From Candidatus Reidiella endopervernicosa (GTDB lineage Bacteria; Pseudomonadota; Gammaproteobacteria; GCF-013343005), in NCBI RefSeq assembly GCF_013343005.1, contig NZ_CP054491.1:496001-560000 (forward strand): a DNA stretch of 64,000 bases. Reading direction: 5' to 3'. Below the pieces are notes generated by a model. It was not told where the DNA came from, did not search any database, and was given only the letters and a program-made list of their open reading frames with translations. This document shows positions 1-11,179 of this stretch, piece by piece. The first letter of the stretch is position 1. Every line of letters starts with the position of its first letter. A program made the position numbers and the translations under genes.

Positions 1-451
1 CGCCCAGCAGGGTCTCGTCGATACGGCAGTCCAGAGTCACTTCGCGTCCCAGACGCTTCTTCAGTGACTCGGTAATGCCCTGCTTCTGTGCATCGGTCAT
101 CTCCTTGGCGGAGATCACTTCAGCCTCGACGGTACCCTCAGCCGTAGCGCGTTCAATTTCGAACAGCGCCGCGATTTCGGGCAGCAGTTTCAGACGATCG
201 TTTTCGAGCAGAACATGCACCATGTTCTGACCAAACTCGTTCAGCTGATCACCACAGATATCGAGAAACAGCTTGCCCAGCTCAGTTGCGTCGAGCTGGG
301 GGCTATCGATCAGGGCGGCCATATCCGTATCTGCAGCAACGGCGCTAGCCAGCTGCAGCATCTCGGACCACCCATTAAGATTATCCTGCTCCTGGGCCAG
401 TGCGAAGATGGCCTGGGCGTAGGGGCGTGCGATCGTTATATTTTCAGCCAT
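1..451 (-). CDS. atpH: F1F0 ATP synthase delta subunit (C-terminus beyond left edge)
   Basis: Peripheral-stalk subunit joining the F1 catalytic head to the b-subunit dimer at the inner membrane. From the ATG at 451 the protein begins MAENITIARPYAQAIF, the usual start of the delta/OSCP family. The helical N-terminal domain (about residues 1-105) is followed by the conserved stretch ending GREVTLDCRIDETLLG at the window edge, so roughly the last 25-30 residues are missing. It follows atpF with a 12-base gap in the order atpI-B-E-F-H, with atpA expected next outside the window. Identity is firm from sequence and context; only the C-terminal end is unseen. Confidence 0.95.
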   Translation of the reverse strand, partial: MAENITIARPYAQAIFALAQEQDNLNGWSEMLQLASAVAADTDMAALIDSPQLDATELGKLFLDICGDQLNEFGQNMVHVLLENDRLKLLPEIAALFEIERATAEGTVEAEVISAKEMTDAQKQGITESLKKRLGREVTLDCRIDETLLG

Positions 452-463
452 GGCTATACGACC

Positions 464-934
464 TTAAATCTCAGCGACCAGGTCTTGCAGCAGGGCGTCG
501 TGAGATGAGTCGTCAATCTCCTTGTTCAGCACCTTGGCTGCACCAGCTACAGCGATTGAAACAACCTGACCACGCAGATGTTCACGTGCGCGGTTAACCT
601 CTTGTTCAATCTCAGCGTTAGCTGCGGTGATCAGACGCTCACCTTCGCCACGTGCATTGTCTTTGGCCTCGTCAACAATCTCACTGGCGCGCTTCTGCGC
701 CTGTGCGATGATGCCGGAAGCCTCTTCTTTGGCCTCCTTGAGAAGATCCTTTGCACGCTGCTCAGCCAACTCCTGCTCATGCTTGCCACGTTCGGCGGCG
801 GCCAGACCATCAGCGATCTTACCGGTACGCTCCTGCAGTGCGGCCATGATCGGCGGCCACACAAACTTCATGCAGAACCAGACAAAGATGACGAAAACGA
901 TCATCTGTCCAATCAGGGTTGCATTGATATTCAT
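464..934 (-). CDS. atpF: F1F0 ATP synthase subunit b
   Basis: Stator stalk subunit of the F0 sector. At 156 residues it has the exact family length. One N-terminal membrane helix (about residues 5-27, starting MNINATLIGQMIVFVIFVWF) is followed by a long charged Ala/Glu/Lys/Arg helix that forms the right-handed coiled-coil dimer reaching up to F1. It lies between atpE and atpH in the ATP synthase operon, 52 bases after atpE. Nothing is unusual; it is the single proteobacterial b type rather than the b/b' pair. Confidence 0.97.
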   Translation of the reverse strand: MNINATLIGQMIVFVIFVWFCMKFVWPPIMAALQERTGKIADGLAAAERGKHEQELAEQRAKDLLKEAKEEASGIIAQAQKRASEIVDEAKDNARGEGERLITAANAEIEQEVNRAREHLRGQVVSIAVAGAAKVLNKEIDDSSHDALLQDLVAEI

Positions 935-986
935 GCCTATACCTCGTGTTTACGGCGGGATAATTTAAGTTCGAAAGAGTTCGTAC

Positions 987-1229
<243 letters not shown>

Positions 1230-1268
1230 CTAAATTTACTTAAAGTTTAAAAGTTGAAGTTAATAAAA

Positions 1269-2162
<894 letters not shown>

Positions 2163-2549
2163 TCAAGCTCGTCTCTTTATACCACCAAAAAAGAGGGCCA
2201 TTAGGCCCACCACAAATCCGATCATTAACGGCAAAAAGTCCAATTTCAGGGCACCTACAGCCAGCGCAAATAGTGCAATCGTCACTACATAGCGCTCAAT
2301 CACGCAACGATAGAGAATCATGATGTTGCGCTCAGGGCTGGCACCCGCCGTTTTAAAGGCACGTACCGTGTGCCAGAGCTGCAGCAGCGTGTTTATGATT
2401 GTGATCGAACCACCATAAAGCGCTATCGCTGCTGCTTTCCAACCACCTATCAGAAGAAAGAGTAGTGAGACTGTAGTCACAAGCAGCGCCTGTATCCACA
2501 ATTGCCTATAAATCACTTGCCTCTGTATATCTTCAGCACGGTGGCTCAC
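2163..2549 (-). CDS. atpI: ATP synthase accessory protein I
   Basis: Small membrane protein (128 residues, four predicted helices) that heads most F-type ATP synthase operons. The family is linked to c-ring assembly or magnesium uptake and is usually dispensable. The pattern of alternating hydrophobic segments, a Gly-rich turn (GGSITIINTLLQ) and the basic tail fits AtpI. It directly precedes atpB with a 6-base gap. A 169-base AT-rich stretch (2550-2718) separates it from parB and probably holds the operon promoter. Sequence conservation in this family is low, so the call leans on context. Confidence 0.88.
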   Translation of the reverse strand: MSHRAEDIQRQVIYRQLWIQALLVTTVSLLFLLIGGWKAAAIALYGGSITIINTLLQLWHTVRAFKTAGASPERNIMILYRCVIERYVVTIALFALAVGALKLDFLPLMIGFVVGLMALFFGGIKRRA

Positions 2550-2718
2550 GCCCGACTCCTATCCCGGTAGGGATATGTGCGTTACAACTTATAGACTAAA
2601 TCCAGCCTACGGAATCGAACGGCGCATAAGTATATGTGCATATACGAAGCCGGTCAATGCTGGGATAAGTAAACTTTATATTAGCCTAATTGAATACTCG
2701 GCCATTCGTGTCAGGTGC

Positions 2719-3612
2719 TTACTTGATGTGTTCGAGGATACCGTCGAGCTCATCAAGGCTGTTGTACTGAATCACCAACTTGCCCTTACCCTTGGCACCC
2801 GCCTGTACCTTGACCACTGCACCGAGCTTGTCGGAGAGCGAATCCTGTAGATTTCGAATGTCGGGATCGAGCGCCTTGCTAGAGGCCTTCTGCTTGGGTG
2901 CCTCCTGAGTACGGCGCACCAGCGCCTCGGTCTCACGCACCGAAAGCCCCTTGGCGACCACCTGGCGGGCGGTCTGACTCTGCTCAGCACCCTTGAGTGC
3001 CAACAGACAACGGGCGTGGCCCATCTCCAGATCGCCATGCTCAAGCAGCTTTCTAACATCATCATTGAGATCGAGCAGGCGCAGCAGGTTACTCACAGAG
3101 GCACGAGAACGGCCTACCGCCTCTGCCGCCTGCTGGTGAGTCAGCTCAAATTCATCGAGCAGACGCTTTAGTGCAACGGCCTCTTCGATAGGATTGAGGT
3201 TTTCGCGCTGGATATTCTCGATCAGCGCCATCGCGATCGCCGCCTCATCGGGCACATCGCGGATCACGACCGGAATCTCACTCAGTCCGGCAATCTGCGA
3301 GGCACGCCAGCGGCGCTCACCTGCGATGATTTCGTAACGATCCTTGCCAATCGGGCGCACCACAATCGGCTGCACCACGCCCTGAGCACGAATCGAGTCG
3401 GCCAGCTCTTCAAGGCTCTCGGGGTGCATATCCATACGCGGTTGATACTTACCGCGCTGCATCAGCTCGACCGGCAGGTTGCGCAGCTGCTCGCCACCCT
3501 TGCCCTCGTCGCTACCCGCTTTGCTCTCATCACTCTCTTCAACGGCGCTCTTGGCGCTCGCTCCGAGCAGTGCATCGAGCCCTCTGCCCAAGCCGCGTTT
3601 CTTTGCTGCCAT
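2719..3612 (-). CDS. parB: Chromosome-partitioning protein ParB
   Basis: CTP-dependent DNA clamp that loads at parS near the origin and with ParA separates sister origins. The 297 residues start with the typical basic tail (MAAKKRGLGRGLDALLG), followed by the ParB/sulfiredoxin nuclease-like domain containing the CTP-site motif GERRWRAS, then the helix-turn-helix (THQQAAEAVGRSRASVSNLLRLL), and a C-terminal dimer domain. It lies 39 bases downstream of parA. No perfect parS palindrome (TGTTTCACGTGAAACA type) was noticed in the window, so the site is probably elsewhere near the origin. Confidence 0.97.
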   Translation of the reverse strand: MAAKKRGLGRGLDALLGASAKSAVEESDESKAGSDEGKGGEQLRNLPVELMQRGKYQPRMDMHPESLEELADSIRAQGVVQPIVVRPIGKDRYEIIAGERRWRASQIAGLSEIPVVIRDVPDEAAIAMALIENIQRENLNPIEEAVALKRLLDEFELTHQQAAEAVGRSRASVSNLLRLLDLNDDVRKLLEHGDLEMGHARCLLALKGAEQSQTARQVVAKGLSVRETEALVRRTQEAPKQKASSKALDPDIRNLQDSLSDKLGAVVKVQAGAKGKGKLVIQYNSLDELDGILEHIK

Positions 3613-3651
3613 GCTTCTCTCTCTAAACCCTATTGATATCGTTGACTGGAA

Positions 3652-4461
3652 CTAGGCGCTCTGCGCTTCGCTCTCTTCTGCCACCTGATTGGCGACCTCT
3701 TCATCACGCCGCAGTATCTCACCGGCCAGCGCCAGGTAGGCAATCGCACCACGCGAAGCCTTGTCGTACTTGATGATCGGCAGACCGTAACTGGGTGCCT
3801 CGGCGAGACGTACGTTGCGCGGTATTACGGTGCGGTAGACCTTCTCGCCAAAGTGTTCGGTGATCTGCTCCGAGACCTCCTTGGCCAGACGGTTGCGTGG
3901 ATCAAACATGGTACGCAGCAGCCCCTCAAGCTCCAGATTGGGATTGATGCTGCGTTTGATCTTCTCAATCGTATCCATCAGCGCCGAGAGCCCTTCCAGC
4001 GCGTAGTACTCACACTGCATCGGGATCAAAACGCTCTGCGCCGCCACCATCGCGTTGACGGTGAGCATGTTCAGTGAGGGGGGACAGTCGATCAGGATGT
4101 AGTCGAACTGGTCACGTACGCGTGATAACGCCAGACGCAGTTTGTGCTCACGCATGCTCATTCCCATCAGCGCTACCTCAGCAGCAGTCAGGTCGGCATT
4201 GCCCGGTAACACGGTAAAACCAGCATCCTCGGAGTAGGTCATGACTCGCGCCAGATCGGCCTCTTCGGCCAGCACATCGTAGGCCGAGGTCTCGACACCG
4301 TTCTTATCGACACCACTACCCATGGTGGCGTTGCCCTGCGGATCGAGATCAACCAGCAGCACACGACGCTTTGTCGCAGCCAGTGAGGCGGCGAGATTAA
4401 CGCTAGTCGTGGTCTTGCCAACCCCACCCTTCTGGTTGGCGACGGCGATTATCCTTCCCAT
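3652..4461 (-). CDS. parA: Chromosome-partitioning ATPase ParA/Soj
   Basis: Deviant Walker-type ATPase that drives segregation of ParB-parS complexes. It has 269 residues. The deviant P-loop with its signature lysine is visible (NQKGGVGKTTTSVNLAASLA), as are the switch motif DLDPQGNATMG and DCPPSL. It starts MGRIIAVANQKGG without a long N-terminal DNA-binding extension, as in chromosomal Soj rather than plasmid ParA. It lies between rsmG and parB, the standard near-origin arrangement in Gammaproteobacteria. Confidence 0.97.
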   Translation of the reverse strand: MGRIIAVANQKGGVGKTTTSVNLAASLAATKRRVLLVDLDPQGNATMGSGVDKNGVETSAYDVLAEEADLARVMTYSEDAGFTVLPGNADLTAAEVALMGMSMREHKLRLALSRVRDQFDYILIDCPPSLNMLTVNAMVAAQSVLIPMQCEYYALEGLSALMDTIEKIKRSINPNLELEGLLRTMFDPRNRLAKEVSEQITEHFGEKVYRTVIPRNVRLAEAPSYGLPIIKYDKASRGAIAYLALAGEILRRDEEVANQVAEESEAQSA

Positions 4462-4545
4462 GGTTTCAGTGATCCGCAGATATCGGGGCTTGAGAATATA
4501 ACCGAAAAGCTCCGCGACTTCCCAACTCGCAGAGCGGATGAAAGA

Positions 4546-5184
4546 TCAGACGCGTTCGATCCAGACCAGATGGCGATCGGCATCGAGTGTCGGCACATCG
4601 AGCTTGATCACCTCTTTAACGGTGAAGCCGTCAGGCAGCATCTCCAGCTCGGCGAGCGGGTAGACGCCCTTCATCGCCAGCAGACGCCCCTCGGGTGCCA
4701 GCAGTCCACCGGCCATCTCGGTCATGTTCTCCACCGTGGAGAAGGCGCGCGAAATGATCGTGTCGAAAGGCTGTTCAGGCTTGAAAAGCTCAACACGCTC
4801 ATGCACAACTTTAACGTTCTGCAGCCCAAGATCGGCGACCGCCTGGGTCATGAAACGCGTCTTTTTGGCGTTGCCATCGAGCAGTACGATCTGCCAATCG
4901 GGACGAGCCAGCGCCAGTGGAATGCCTGGCAGGCCGGCACCTGAGCCGACATCGAGCAGCCGTGGTTCCTTTATATGTTGGAGTACAACCAGCGAGTCGA
5001 GCAGATGACGGGTGACCATCAGCGCCGGTTTCCGCACCGAGGTGAGGTTGTAGACGCGATTCCACTTCAGCATCAGCGCGATATAGTCCATGAACTTCTG
5101 CTGCACCTCTGCAGAGAGATCAAGATGGAGTGCTGCTAGACCTTGTTCAAACAGCTCCTCAGGAGCCGCTTCATTACCGTGCAT
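4546..5184 (-). CDS. rsmG: 16S rRNA m7G527 methyltransferase RsmG
   Basis: Makes 7-methylguanosine at position 527 of 16S rRNA using S-adenosylmethionine. At 212 residues it is the usual length. The N-terminal YIALMLKWNRVYNLTSV is the RsmG signature, and the SAM-binding loop LLDVGSGAGLPGIPLA is intact, followed by IISRAFSTVENM. It lies between mnmG and parA, as in many bacteria where gidA-gidB-parA-parB are linked. Nothing unusual was seen. Confidence 0.97.
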   Translation of the reverse strand: MHGNEAAPEELFEQGLAALHLDLSAEVQQKFMDYIALMLKWNRVYNLTSVRKPALMVTRHLLDSLVVLQHIKEPRLLDVGSGAGLPGIPLALARPDWQIVLLDGNAKKTRFMTQAVADLGLQNVKVVHERVELFKPEQPFDTIISRAFSTVENMTEMAGGLLAPEGRLLAMKGVYPLAELEMLPDGFTVKEVIKLDVPTLDADRHLVWIERV

Positions 5185-5289
5185 AATCGCTTCTCTGTAC
5201 CGTCATTATTCGAATTATGGTGTAGGGCGCATTAACGCCATTTCAGCCACAACGCTGACAATTCACTCAGCGTTAACAGGCCCATTAGC

Positions 5290-7179
5290 TTACGCCGATT
5301 GACGCACTTCGGCACCCCGTTTTTTCAGGTGTACCAGCAGCAGCGAGACCGACGCTGGCGTGGCACCGGGAATTCTCGCCGCCTGTCCCAGGGTAGTGGG
5401 ACGGATCTCACTGAACTTCTGACACAGCTCAGCCGAGAGGCCTCGTACTGCACTGTAGTCGAGATCATCGGGGATCGCGCGCGCCTCCTGCTGCTTGTGA
5501 CGCTCGATCTCCTCACGCTGGCGCTCGATATAACCGGCGTACTTGATCTGCGTCTCCAACTGCTCGGCAACGCGCAGATCCTCAACACCGGGACCGATCT
5601 CGGGCAGCGCCATCAACATCGCGTAGTCAAACTCGGGGCGCTGCAACAGATCAGCCAGTCGCTGCTCGCGTCTTAATAGGTTGCCACCCGCCTTTAGCTG
5701 ATCACCCTGTGGCGTGTTCGGTCGCACCCAGGTGGCGTGCAGCCGCTGTCGCTCCTGCTCAATCGCCTCGCGCTTGGTCTCGAAGGCTCTCCAGCGCTCA
5801 TCGTCGACCAGCCCCAGCTCACGCCCCTGCTCCGTGAGACGCAGATCGGCGTTATCTTCACGCAGCAGTAAGCGGTACTCAGCGCGCGAGGTGAACATAC
5901 GATAGGGCTCATTGGTGCCACGGGTGATCAGATCATCGACCAGCACGCCAAGGTAGGCCTCATCGCGGCGCGGCGTCCACGCCTCACTTTCCTGGCTCTG
6001 CCTTGCGGCGTTCAGGCCTGCCAGCAGCCCCTGCGCCGCCGCCTCTTCGTAACCGGTGGTGCCGTTGATCTGGCCAGCGAAGAAGAGACCGCCGATGTAG
6101 TTGGTCTCCAGCGAGGGTTTCAGATCACGTGGATCGAAGAAGTCGTATTCGATTGCATAACCTGGACGGGTGATATGCGCCCGCTCAAAACCGCGCATCG
6201 AGTGGACCAGCGCCAGCTGCACATCAAAGGGAAGGCTGGTGGAGATACCGTTGGGGTAGAGCTCGTGGGTGGTAAGCCCCTCCGGCTCGACAAAGATCTG
6301 GTGGGAGTTTTTATCGGCAAAGCGCACGATTTTGTCTTCAATCGAAGGGCAGTAACGCGGCCCAACTCCCTCAATCACACCGCTGTACATCGGCGAACGG
6401 TCGAGACCGTTGCGAATAATCTCGTGGGTCTGCTCGTTGGTGTGGGTAATAAAGCAGTTGATCTGCTCTGGATGGTCCGCCGCTGAACCGAGGAAAGAGA
6501 AGACCGGCACCGGGTCATCACCTGGCTGTGGCTCCATCACCGAGAAGTCGACACTGCGCCCGTCGATACGTGGCGGTGTACCGGTCTTGAGCCGTTCGAC
6601 CCGAAACGGCAGCTCACGCAGGCGGCGGGAGAGGGCGTTGGCAGGTGGATCACCGGCACGCCCACCCTCGTAGTTCTCCAACCCGATATGGATACGGCCG
6701 CCCAGGAAGGTACCTACGGTCAGCACCACGGCGGGCGCGTGAAATTTCAGCCCCATCTGGGTGACCACACCAACGACCCGATCATTCTCAACCACCAGAT
6801 CATCAACCGCCTGCTGGAACAGGGTCAGGTTGGGCGTGTTCTCGAGTACGCTACGCACCGCCTGCCTGTAGAGCTGGCGGTCGGCCTGGGCGCGGGTGGC
6901 ACGCACCGCCGGACCCTTGCGACTGTTGAGGGTACGGAACTGAATACCAGCACGGTCGGTCGCCTGCGCCATCAGGCCACCCAGCGCATCGACCTCCTTG
7001 ACCAGATGCCCCTTACCGATACCACCAATGGCCGGATTGCAGCTCATCTGCCCCAGTGTCTCGATGTTGTGGGTCAGCAGCAGCGTGCGTGTGCCCATGC
7101 GGGCAGCCGCCAGTGCCGCCTCGGTACCGGCATGGCCACCGCCAACGACGATCACATCGAAATCTTGCTGATAAAACAT
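5290..7179 (-). CDS. mnmG: tRNA uridine 5-carboxymethylaminomethyl modification enzyme MnmG (GidA)
   Basis: FAD-dependent partner of MnmE; together they modify the wobble uridine of several tRNAs. The 629 residues match the family. The N-terminal dinucleotide motif ([20 protein letters not shown]) and the GidA signature around [22 protein letters not shown] are present; the C-terminal helical domain that binds MnmE contains YSAVRGLS. An in-frame ATG lies 60 bases upstream, but the ATG at 7179 gives the canonical start [15 protein letters not shown] and is preferred. The gene leads the mnmG-rsmG-parAB group. Confidence 0.97.
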   Translation of the reverse strand: MFYQQDFDVIVVGGGHAGTEAALAAARMGTRTLLLTHNIETLGQMSCNPAIGGIGKGHLVKEVDALGGLMAQATDRAGIQFRTLNSRKGPAVRATRAQADRQLYRQAVRSVLENTPNLTLFQQAVDDLVVENDRVVGVVTQMGLKFHAPAVVLTVGTFLGGRIHIGLENYEGGRAGDPPANALSRRLRELPFRVERLKTGTPPRIDGRSVDFSVMEPQPGDDPVPVFSFLGSAADHPEQINCFITHTNEQTHEIIRNGLDRSPMYSGVIEGVGPRYCPSIEDKIVRFADKNSHQIFVEPEGLTTHELYPNGISTSLPFDVQLALVHSMRGFERAHITRPGYAIEYDFFDPRDLKPSLETNYIGGLFFAGQINGTTGYEEAAAQGLLAGLNAARQSQESEAWTPRRDEAYLGVLVDDLITRGTNEPYRMFTSRAEYRLLLREDNADLRLTEQGRELGLVDDERWRAFETKREAIEQERQRLHATWVRPNTPQGDQLKAGGNLLRREQRLADLLQRPEFDYAMLMALPEIGPGVEDLRVAEQLETQIKYAGYIERQREEIERHKQQEARAIPDDLDYSAVRGLSAELCQKFSEIRPTTLGQAARIPGATPASVSLLLVHLKKRGAEVRQSA

Positions 7180-7283
7180 GGAATTATTCCCGACAATCTT
7201 GATCCGTATTCTAGAGTCGACACACCGATAAACCAACACGGGAGCGATATTGCCCGCTCGTAAATAGGCTAGACTTGGGCATC

Positions 7284-8045
7284 ATGGAGAATATTGGGGC
7301 ACTATTAGACCAGCTTCGCACTGGTTATATCGGAGAGTTACCGGAGCGTTTCAGCTCAATCGAGCAGCTGATCATCGGTCTCAAAACAAGCGACGCCGTT
7401 GCCGATACGATGGCGCTACTCTACCGCGAAACCCACAGCCTGAAGGGCAGTGCGGGTACCTACGGCTGCCCTATCATTACGACCATCTGTCACCAGCTGG
7501 AAGATCTGCTCACCACCATAGGCGGTGAAGGTTTCAAACCCGATGAATCGACCATCGACAACCTGCTGCGTTATATCGACCTTTTCCACCAGGCACTCTC
7601 GATCATCACCAGCGATAACGAAGATTTTCACGCCATTACCGAAACCCTCATCGAGATCAAACAATCGGGGCTTGCTCAAAAACAGTGCCTCTTGATTGAG
7701 CCATCCCGTCCAATCACGCTCATGATCACCAGGGCGCTCGAAGAGCTCCATTATCGTGTCATACACCTCGACGATGGCTATTTGGCACTCGACCGCCTCC
7801 TCGACGAGCCGTTCGACCTGATTATCACCAGCCGAGAAATCAAACGCGTCAATGGTCGAGCCCTGATCGCTGCGGTGAAACTCTCAAATGGTCCTAACCA
7901 CTCCACCCCGACGATGGTTCTAACCTCCAGCAACGATCTCCAAAACACCCGTGATACCGATGCCGACTACATCATCGTCAAGGATGGCAGGCTAATCGAT
8001 CACCTCACCGAGGTCGTCTCGCGGCTAAGCAGGCGGGTTGCCTGA
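7284..8045 (+). CDS. Hpt-domain protein fused to a degenerate receiver
   Basis: Predicted phosphorelay protein of 253 residues. Residues about 5-110 form an Hpt domain with the phosphorylatable histidine (H51) in THSLKGSAGTYG. Residues about 135-250 look like a CheY-type receiver, but the acceptor aspartate position in FDLIITSREIKRVNG holds serine (the usual pattern is DLxxxDxxMP); the later lysine (IIVKDGR) is kept. The receiver is therefore probably a docking or output module. A TTG lies 9 bases upstream in frame; the ATG at 7284 is preferred. It stands alone, divergent from mnmG, with no kinase beside it. The hybrid kinase at 20-22.5 kb is a possible partner, by inference only. Confidence 0.78.
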   Translation: MENIGALLDQLRTGYIGELPERFSSIEQLIIGLKTSDAVADTMALLYRETHSLKGSAGTYGCPIITTICHQLEDLLTTIGGEGFKPDESTIDNLLRYIDLFHQALSIITSDNEDFHAITETLIEIKQSGLAQKQCLLIEPSRPITLMITRALEELHYRVIHLDDGYLALDRLLDEPFDLIITSREIKRVNGRALIAAVKLSNGPNHSTPTMVLTSSNDLQNTRDTDADYIIVKDGRLIDHLTEVVSRLSRRVA

Positions 8046-8139
8046 CAAGCATCGAGCAATCGCTTCGAGTTAAATAAAGATTTTTTTACCTCGATCCACT
8101 AACATAGCGCCCCCTTTCATCTCCCCCCTAGGAGCAGGC

Positions 8140-11049
8140 GTGCAAGAGTACATTCCCGGTCAACGCTGGATTAGTGACACCGAGCTACAGATGGGGCTCG
8201 GTACCGTGCTAACCGTCGAGTTTCGCACCATTACCGTACTCTTCATTGCCACAGGCGAGACACGCACCTACGCCAAGCAGACCGCACCACTGACCCGCGT
8301 TATCTTCGCCCCCGGCGATACGGTCGAGAGCCACGAGGGGTGGAAGCTGCGCATCACCGCAGTGGAGGAGTATGAAGGTCTCTTCACCTATGTCGGCCTC
8401 AACGAGCAGGGCGACGAGGCCGGCCTGGAGGAGGGGCAGCTCAGCAGCTTCCTGCAGCTCAACCGCCCGACCCAGCGCATGTTCAACGGCCAGATCGATC
8501 GCGATCACCTCTTCGAACTGCGCTACCAGACGCTGCAGCAGCAGAACCGTCTCTCACACTCGGAGCTGCGCGGCCTGCTCGGTGCGCGCACCAGCCCAAT
8601 CCCGCACCAGCTCTATATTGCCCACGAGGTAGCCAACCGCTACGCACCGCGCGTACTGCTGGCCGACGAGGTAGGGCTGGGCAAGACGATCGAGGCGGGG
8701 CTGATTCTGCACCACCAGCTGCTCAGCGAACGTGCCAGGCGTGTCCTGATCGTGCTGCCCGAGAGCCTGATGCACCAGTGGCTGGTGGAGATGGTACGCC
8801 GCTTTAACCTGCGCTTTAGCCTCTTCGATGAGGCGCGCTGCCTCGCCATCGAGGAGAGCAGTGGCCAGTCAAACCCGTTCCAGTCCGAGCAGCTGGTGCT
8901 CTGCGATCTTAACTTCCTTGCCGACAACCCCAACCGCCTGCAGCAGGCGCTTGAGGGGGAGTGGGATCTGCTGGTGGTCGATGAGGCGCACCACCTCGAG
9001 TGGTCACCACAGCAGCCGAGTCGCGACTACACCATCGTCGAGCAGCTCGCTGCCGAGACCAAGGGTGTGTTGCTGCTCACCGCCACCCCGGAGCAGCTCG
9101 GCAAGGAGAGTCACTTTGCCCGCCTGCGGCTGCTCGATCCCGACCGCTTCCACAGCTTCGAACAGTTTGTCGAGGAGGAGCAGCACTACGCCCCGATCGC
9201 CACCGCGGTTGAAGCCCTGCTCAACAACCAACCGCTCACCTCTGAGATCGAATCGACACTCGCGGAACACCTCGACGAGGGCGACAACCGCCAGCTACTC
9301 ACCACCCTGCAGTCGGCCGAGAGCAGCGAGGCAGAGCAGAGCGCCGCACGCACCGCGCTGGTCGAACATCTGCTCGATCGCCACGGCACCGGCCGCGTGC
9401 TGCTACGCAACACGCGTGCCGCCGTCAAAGGCTTCCCCGAACGCCATCTCAATCGCTACCCGCTGCCGCTGCCACTGCCACAGCCCTATGCGGCCTGCCT
9501 TGAGCAGTTCCAGGGCAGCGGCCTCTCGGAGCCACAGTTGCTGCTCTCGCCCGAGCTGCTCTACAGCGCCAGCAGCACACCCGATAGCCAGCACTGGTGC
9601 GAGATCGACCCACGTATCGAGTGGTTACAAAAACAGCTCAAGAGTCTCAAGCCGGAGAAGGTCCTGGTGATCACCGCCAGCGCCGACAGCGCCCTCGATA
9701 TTGCCGATGCGCTGCGCATCGGCAGTGGCATCCATGCTGGTGTCTTCCATGAGGGGATGAGCATCATCGAGCGCGACCGTGCCGCTGCCTACTTCGCCGA
9801 TAACGAAGCCGGCAGCCAGGTGCTGATCTGCTCCGAGATCGGTAGTGAGGGGCGCAACTTCCAGTTCGCCCACCATCTGGTGCTGTTCGATCTGCCGCTC
9901 AACCCCGATCTTCTCGAGCAGCGTATCGGCCGCCTCGACCGTATCGGCCAGCACGAGACGATCGAGATACACGTGCCCTATCTGGAGCAGAGTCCACAGG
10001 CCGTCATGCAGAGCTGGTACCACGAGGGGCTCGGTGCCTTCGAGCAGACCTGCCCGGCGGGCCACAGCGTCTTCGTGCAGGTCGAGACGACCCTGGTCGA
10101 GGCGCTGCACCAGATCGACGAGGGGCTGGAGGATCTACCCGCGCTGATCGCCACCACCAGCGAGCTGCACCGCCGTCTCAACGAGGCGCTGCAGCAGGGG
10201 CGCGACCGCCTGCTCGAGTACAACTCCTGCCGACCCCACATCGCCAACGGCCTAAAGGATCAGGTAGAGGCGATTGACGATGAGACGGCACTCGATCTCT
10301 ATCTCGATGGCCTCTTCGACGCCTTCGGTGTCGAGAGCGAACTGCACACCAGCATGAGCACCCTGATCCGCCCCGGCCAGCAGATGCAGGCCGGAGCACT
10401 GCCGGGGCTCACCGACGAGGGGATGGTGATCACCACCGACCGCGACACCGCGCTTTCCAACGAGGATATGCAGTTCATCAGCTGGGAGCACCCGATGATC
10501 AGCTCCGCCATGGAGGGGATCACCTCAAGTGAGCTTGGCAACACATCCGTCACCTCGGTGAACTACCCATCGATCACAGCAGGAACACTGTTGATCGAAT
10601 CGCTCTACCTGCTCGAAAGCAGCGCCAGCAGCGAACTGCAGGCGGGGCGCTACCTGCCACCGACCACCATCCGCATCGTCATCGACCAGCACGGCAAACT
10701 ACGCAACGACGACCTGCCGCACGAGGCGATCAACGACAATCGCGAACGGGTCAAACGCGGCACCGCCAACCAGATCATCAAGGCCTACAAGAGCGAACTC
10801 GAAGCACTGATCGAACAGAGCGAAAAATACGCAGAGGCCGAAGCCCCACAGATCATCGCCGAGGCACGCACCCAGACCGAACAGATGCTACACGGCGAGA
10901 TCGAACGCCTCACCGCACTGCAGCAGGTTAATCCGAACGTGCGTCGTGAAGAGATTGAGTTCTTTGAACAGCAGTTGGCGGGAGTGAATGCGGCGCTGGA
11001 GTCAGCGACGGTTCGGTTGGATGCGCAGCGGATTATTATTACGACCTAA
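8140..11049 (+). CDS. rapA: RNA polymerase-associated ATPase RapA (HepA)
   Basis: Swi2/Snf2-type translocase that binds RNA polymerase and helps recycle it after transcription. The 969 residues match the roughly 968 of E. coli RapA. It starts at a GTG preceded by AGGAG and opens with PGQRWISDTELQMGLGTV, the RapA Tudor-like N-terminus. Helicase motifs: Walker A ADEVGLGKTIEAG, DEAH box VVDEAHHLEW, motif III LLLTATPEQLG, motif VI QRIGRLDRIGQ. The gene is markedly GC-rich compared with the AT-rich island that begins 130 bases downstream. Confidence 0.96.
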   Translation: MQEYIPGQRWISDTELQMGLGTVLTVEFRTITVLFIATGETRTYAKQTAPLTRVIFAPGDTVESHEGWKLRITAVEEYEGLFTYVGLNEQGDEAGLEEGQLSSFLQLNRPTQRMFNGQIDRDHLFELRYQTLQQQNRLSHSELRGLLGARTSPIPHQLYIAHEVANRYAPRVLLADEVGLGKTIEAGLILHHQLLSERARRVLIVLPESLMHQWLVEMVRRFNLRFSLFDEARCLAIEESSGQSNPFQSEQLVLCDLNFLADNPNRLQQALEGEWDLLVVDEAHHLEWSPQQPSRDYTIVEQLAAETKGVLLLTATPEQLGKESHFARLRLLDPDRFHSFEQFVEEEQHYAPIATAVEALLNNQPLTSEIESTLAEHLDEGDNRQLLTTLQSAESSEAEQSAARTALVEHLLDRHGTGRVLLRNTRAAVKGFPERHLNRYPLPLPLPQPYAACLEQFQGSGLSEPQLLLSPELLYSASSTPDSQHWCEIDPRIEWLQKQLKSLKPEKVLVITASADSALDIADALRIGSGIHAGVFHEGMSIIERDRAAAYFADNEAGSQVLICSEIGSEGRNFQFAHHLVLFDLPLNPDLLEQRIGRLDRIGQHETIEIHVPYLEQSPQAVMQSWYHEGLGAFEQTCPAGHSVFVQVETTLVEALHQIDEGLEDLPALIATTSELHRRLNEALQQGRDRLLEYNSCRPHIANGLKDQVEAIDDETALDLYLDGLFDAFGVESELHTSMSTLIRPGQQMQAGALPGLTDEGMVITTDRDTALSNEDMQFISWEHPMISSAMEGITSSELGNTSVTSVNYPSITAGTLLIESLYLLESSASSELQAGRYLPPTTIRIVIDQHGKLRNDDLPHEAINDNRERVKRGTANQIIKAYKSELEALIEQSEKYAEAEAPQIIAEARTQTEQMLHGEIERLTALQQVNPNVRREEIEFFEQQLAGVNAALESATVRLDAQRIIITT

Positions 11050-11179
11050 CTAAACTCCGGATTACTACCTCGGCGCTAACTCGAAAGGTGTCGTTGTCGA
11101 TTCAGTGAAGGGGAGACTGTGGTTATTAGAGGTTCACAATAGCCCATGCCTTCTTTATCAGGTTAACGGAATAGCAGTG

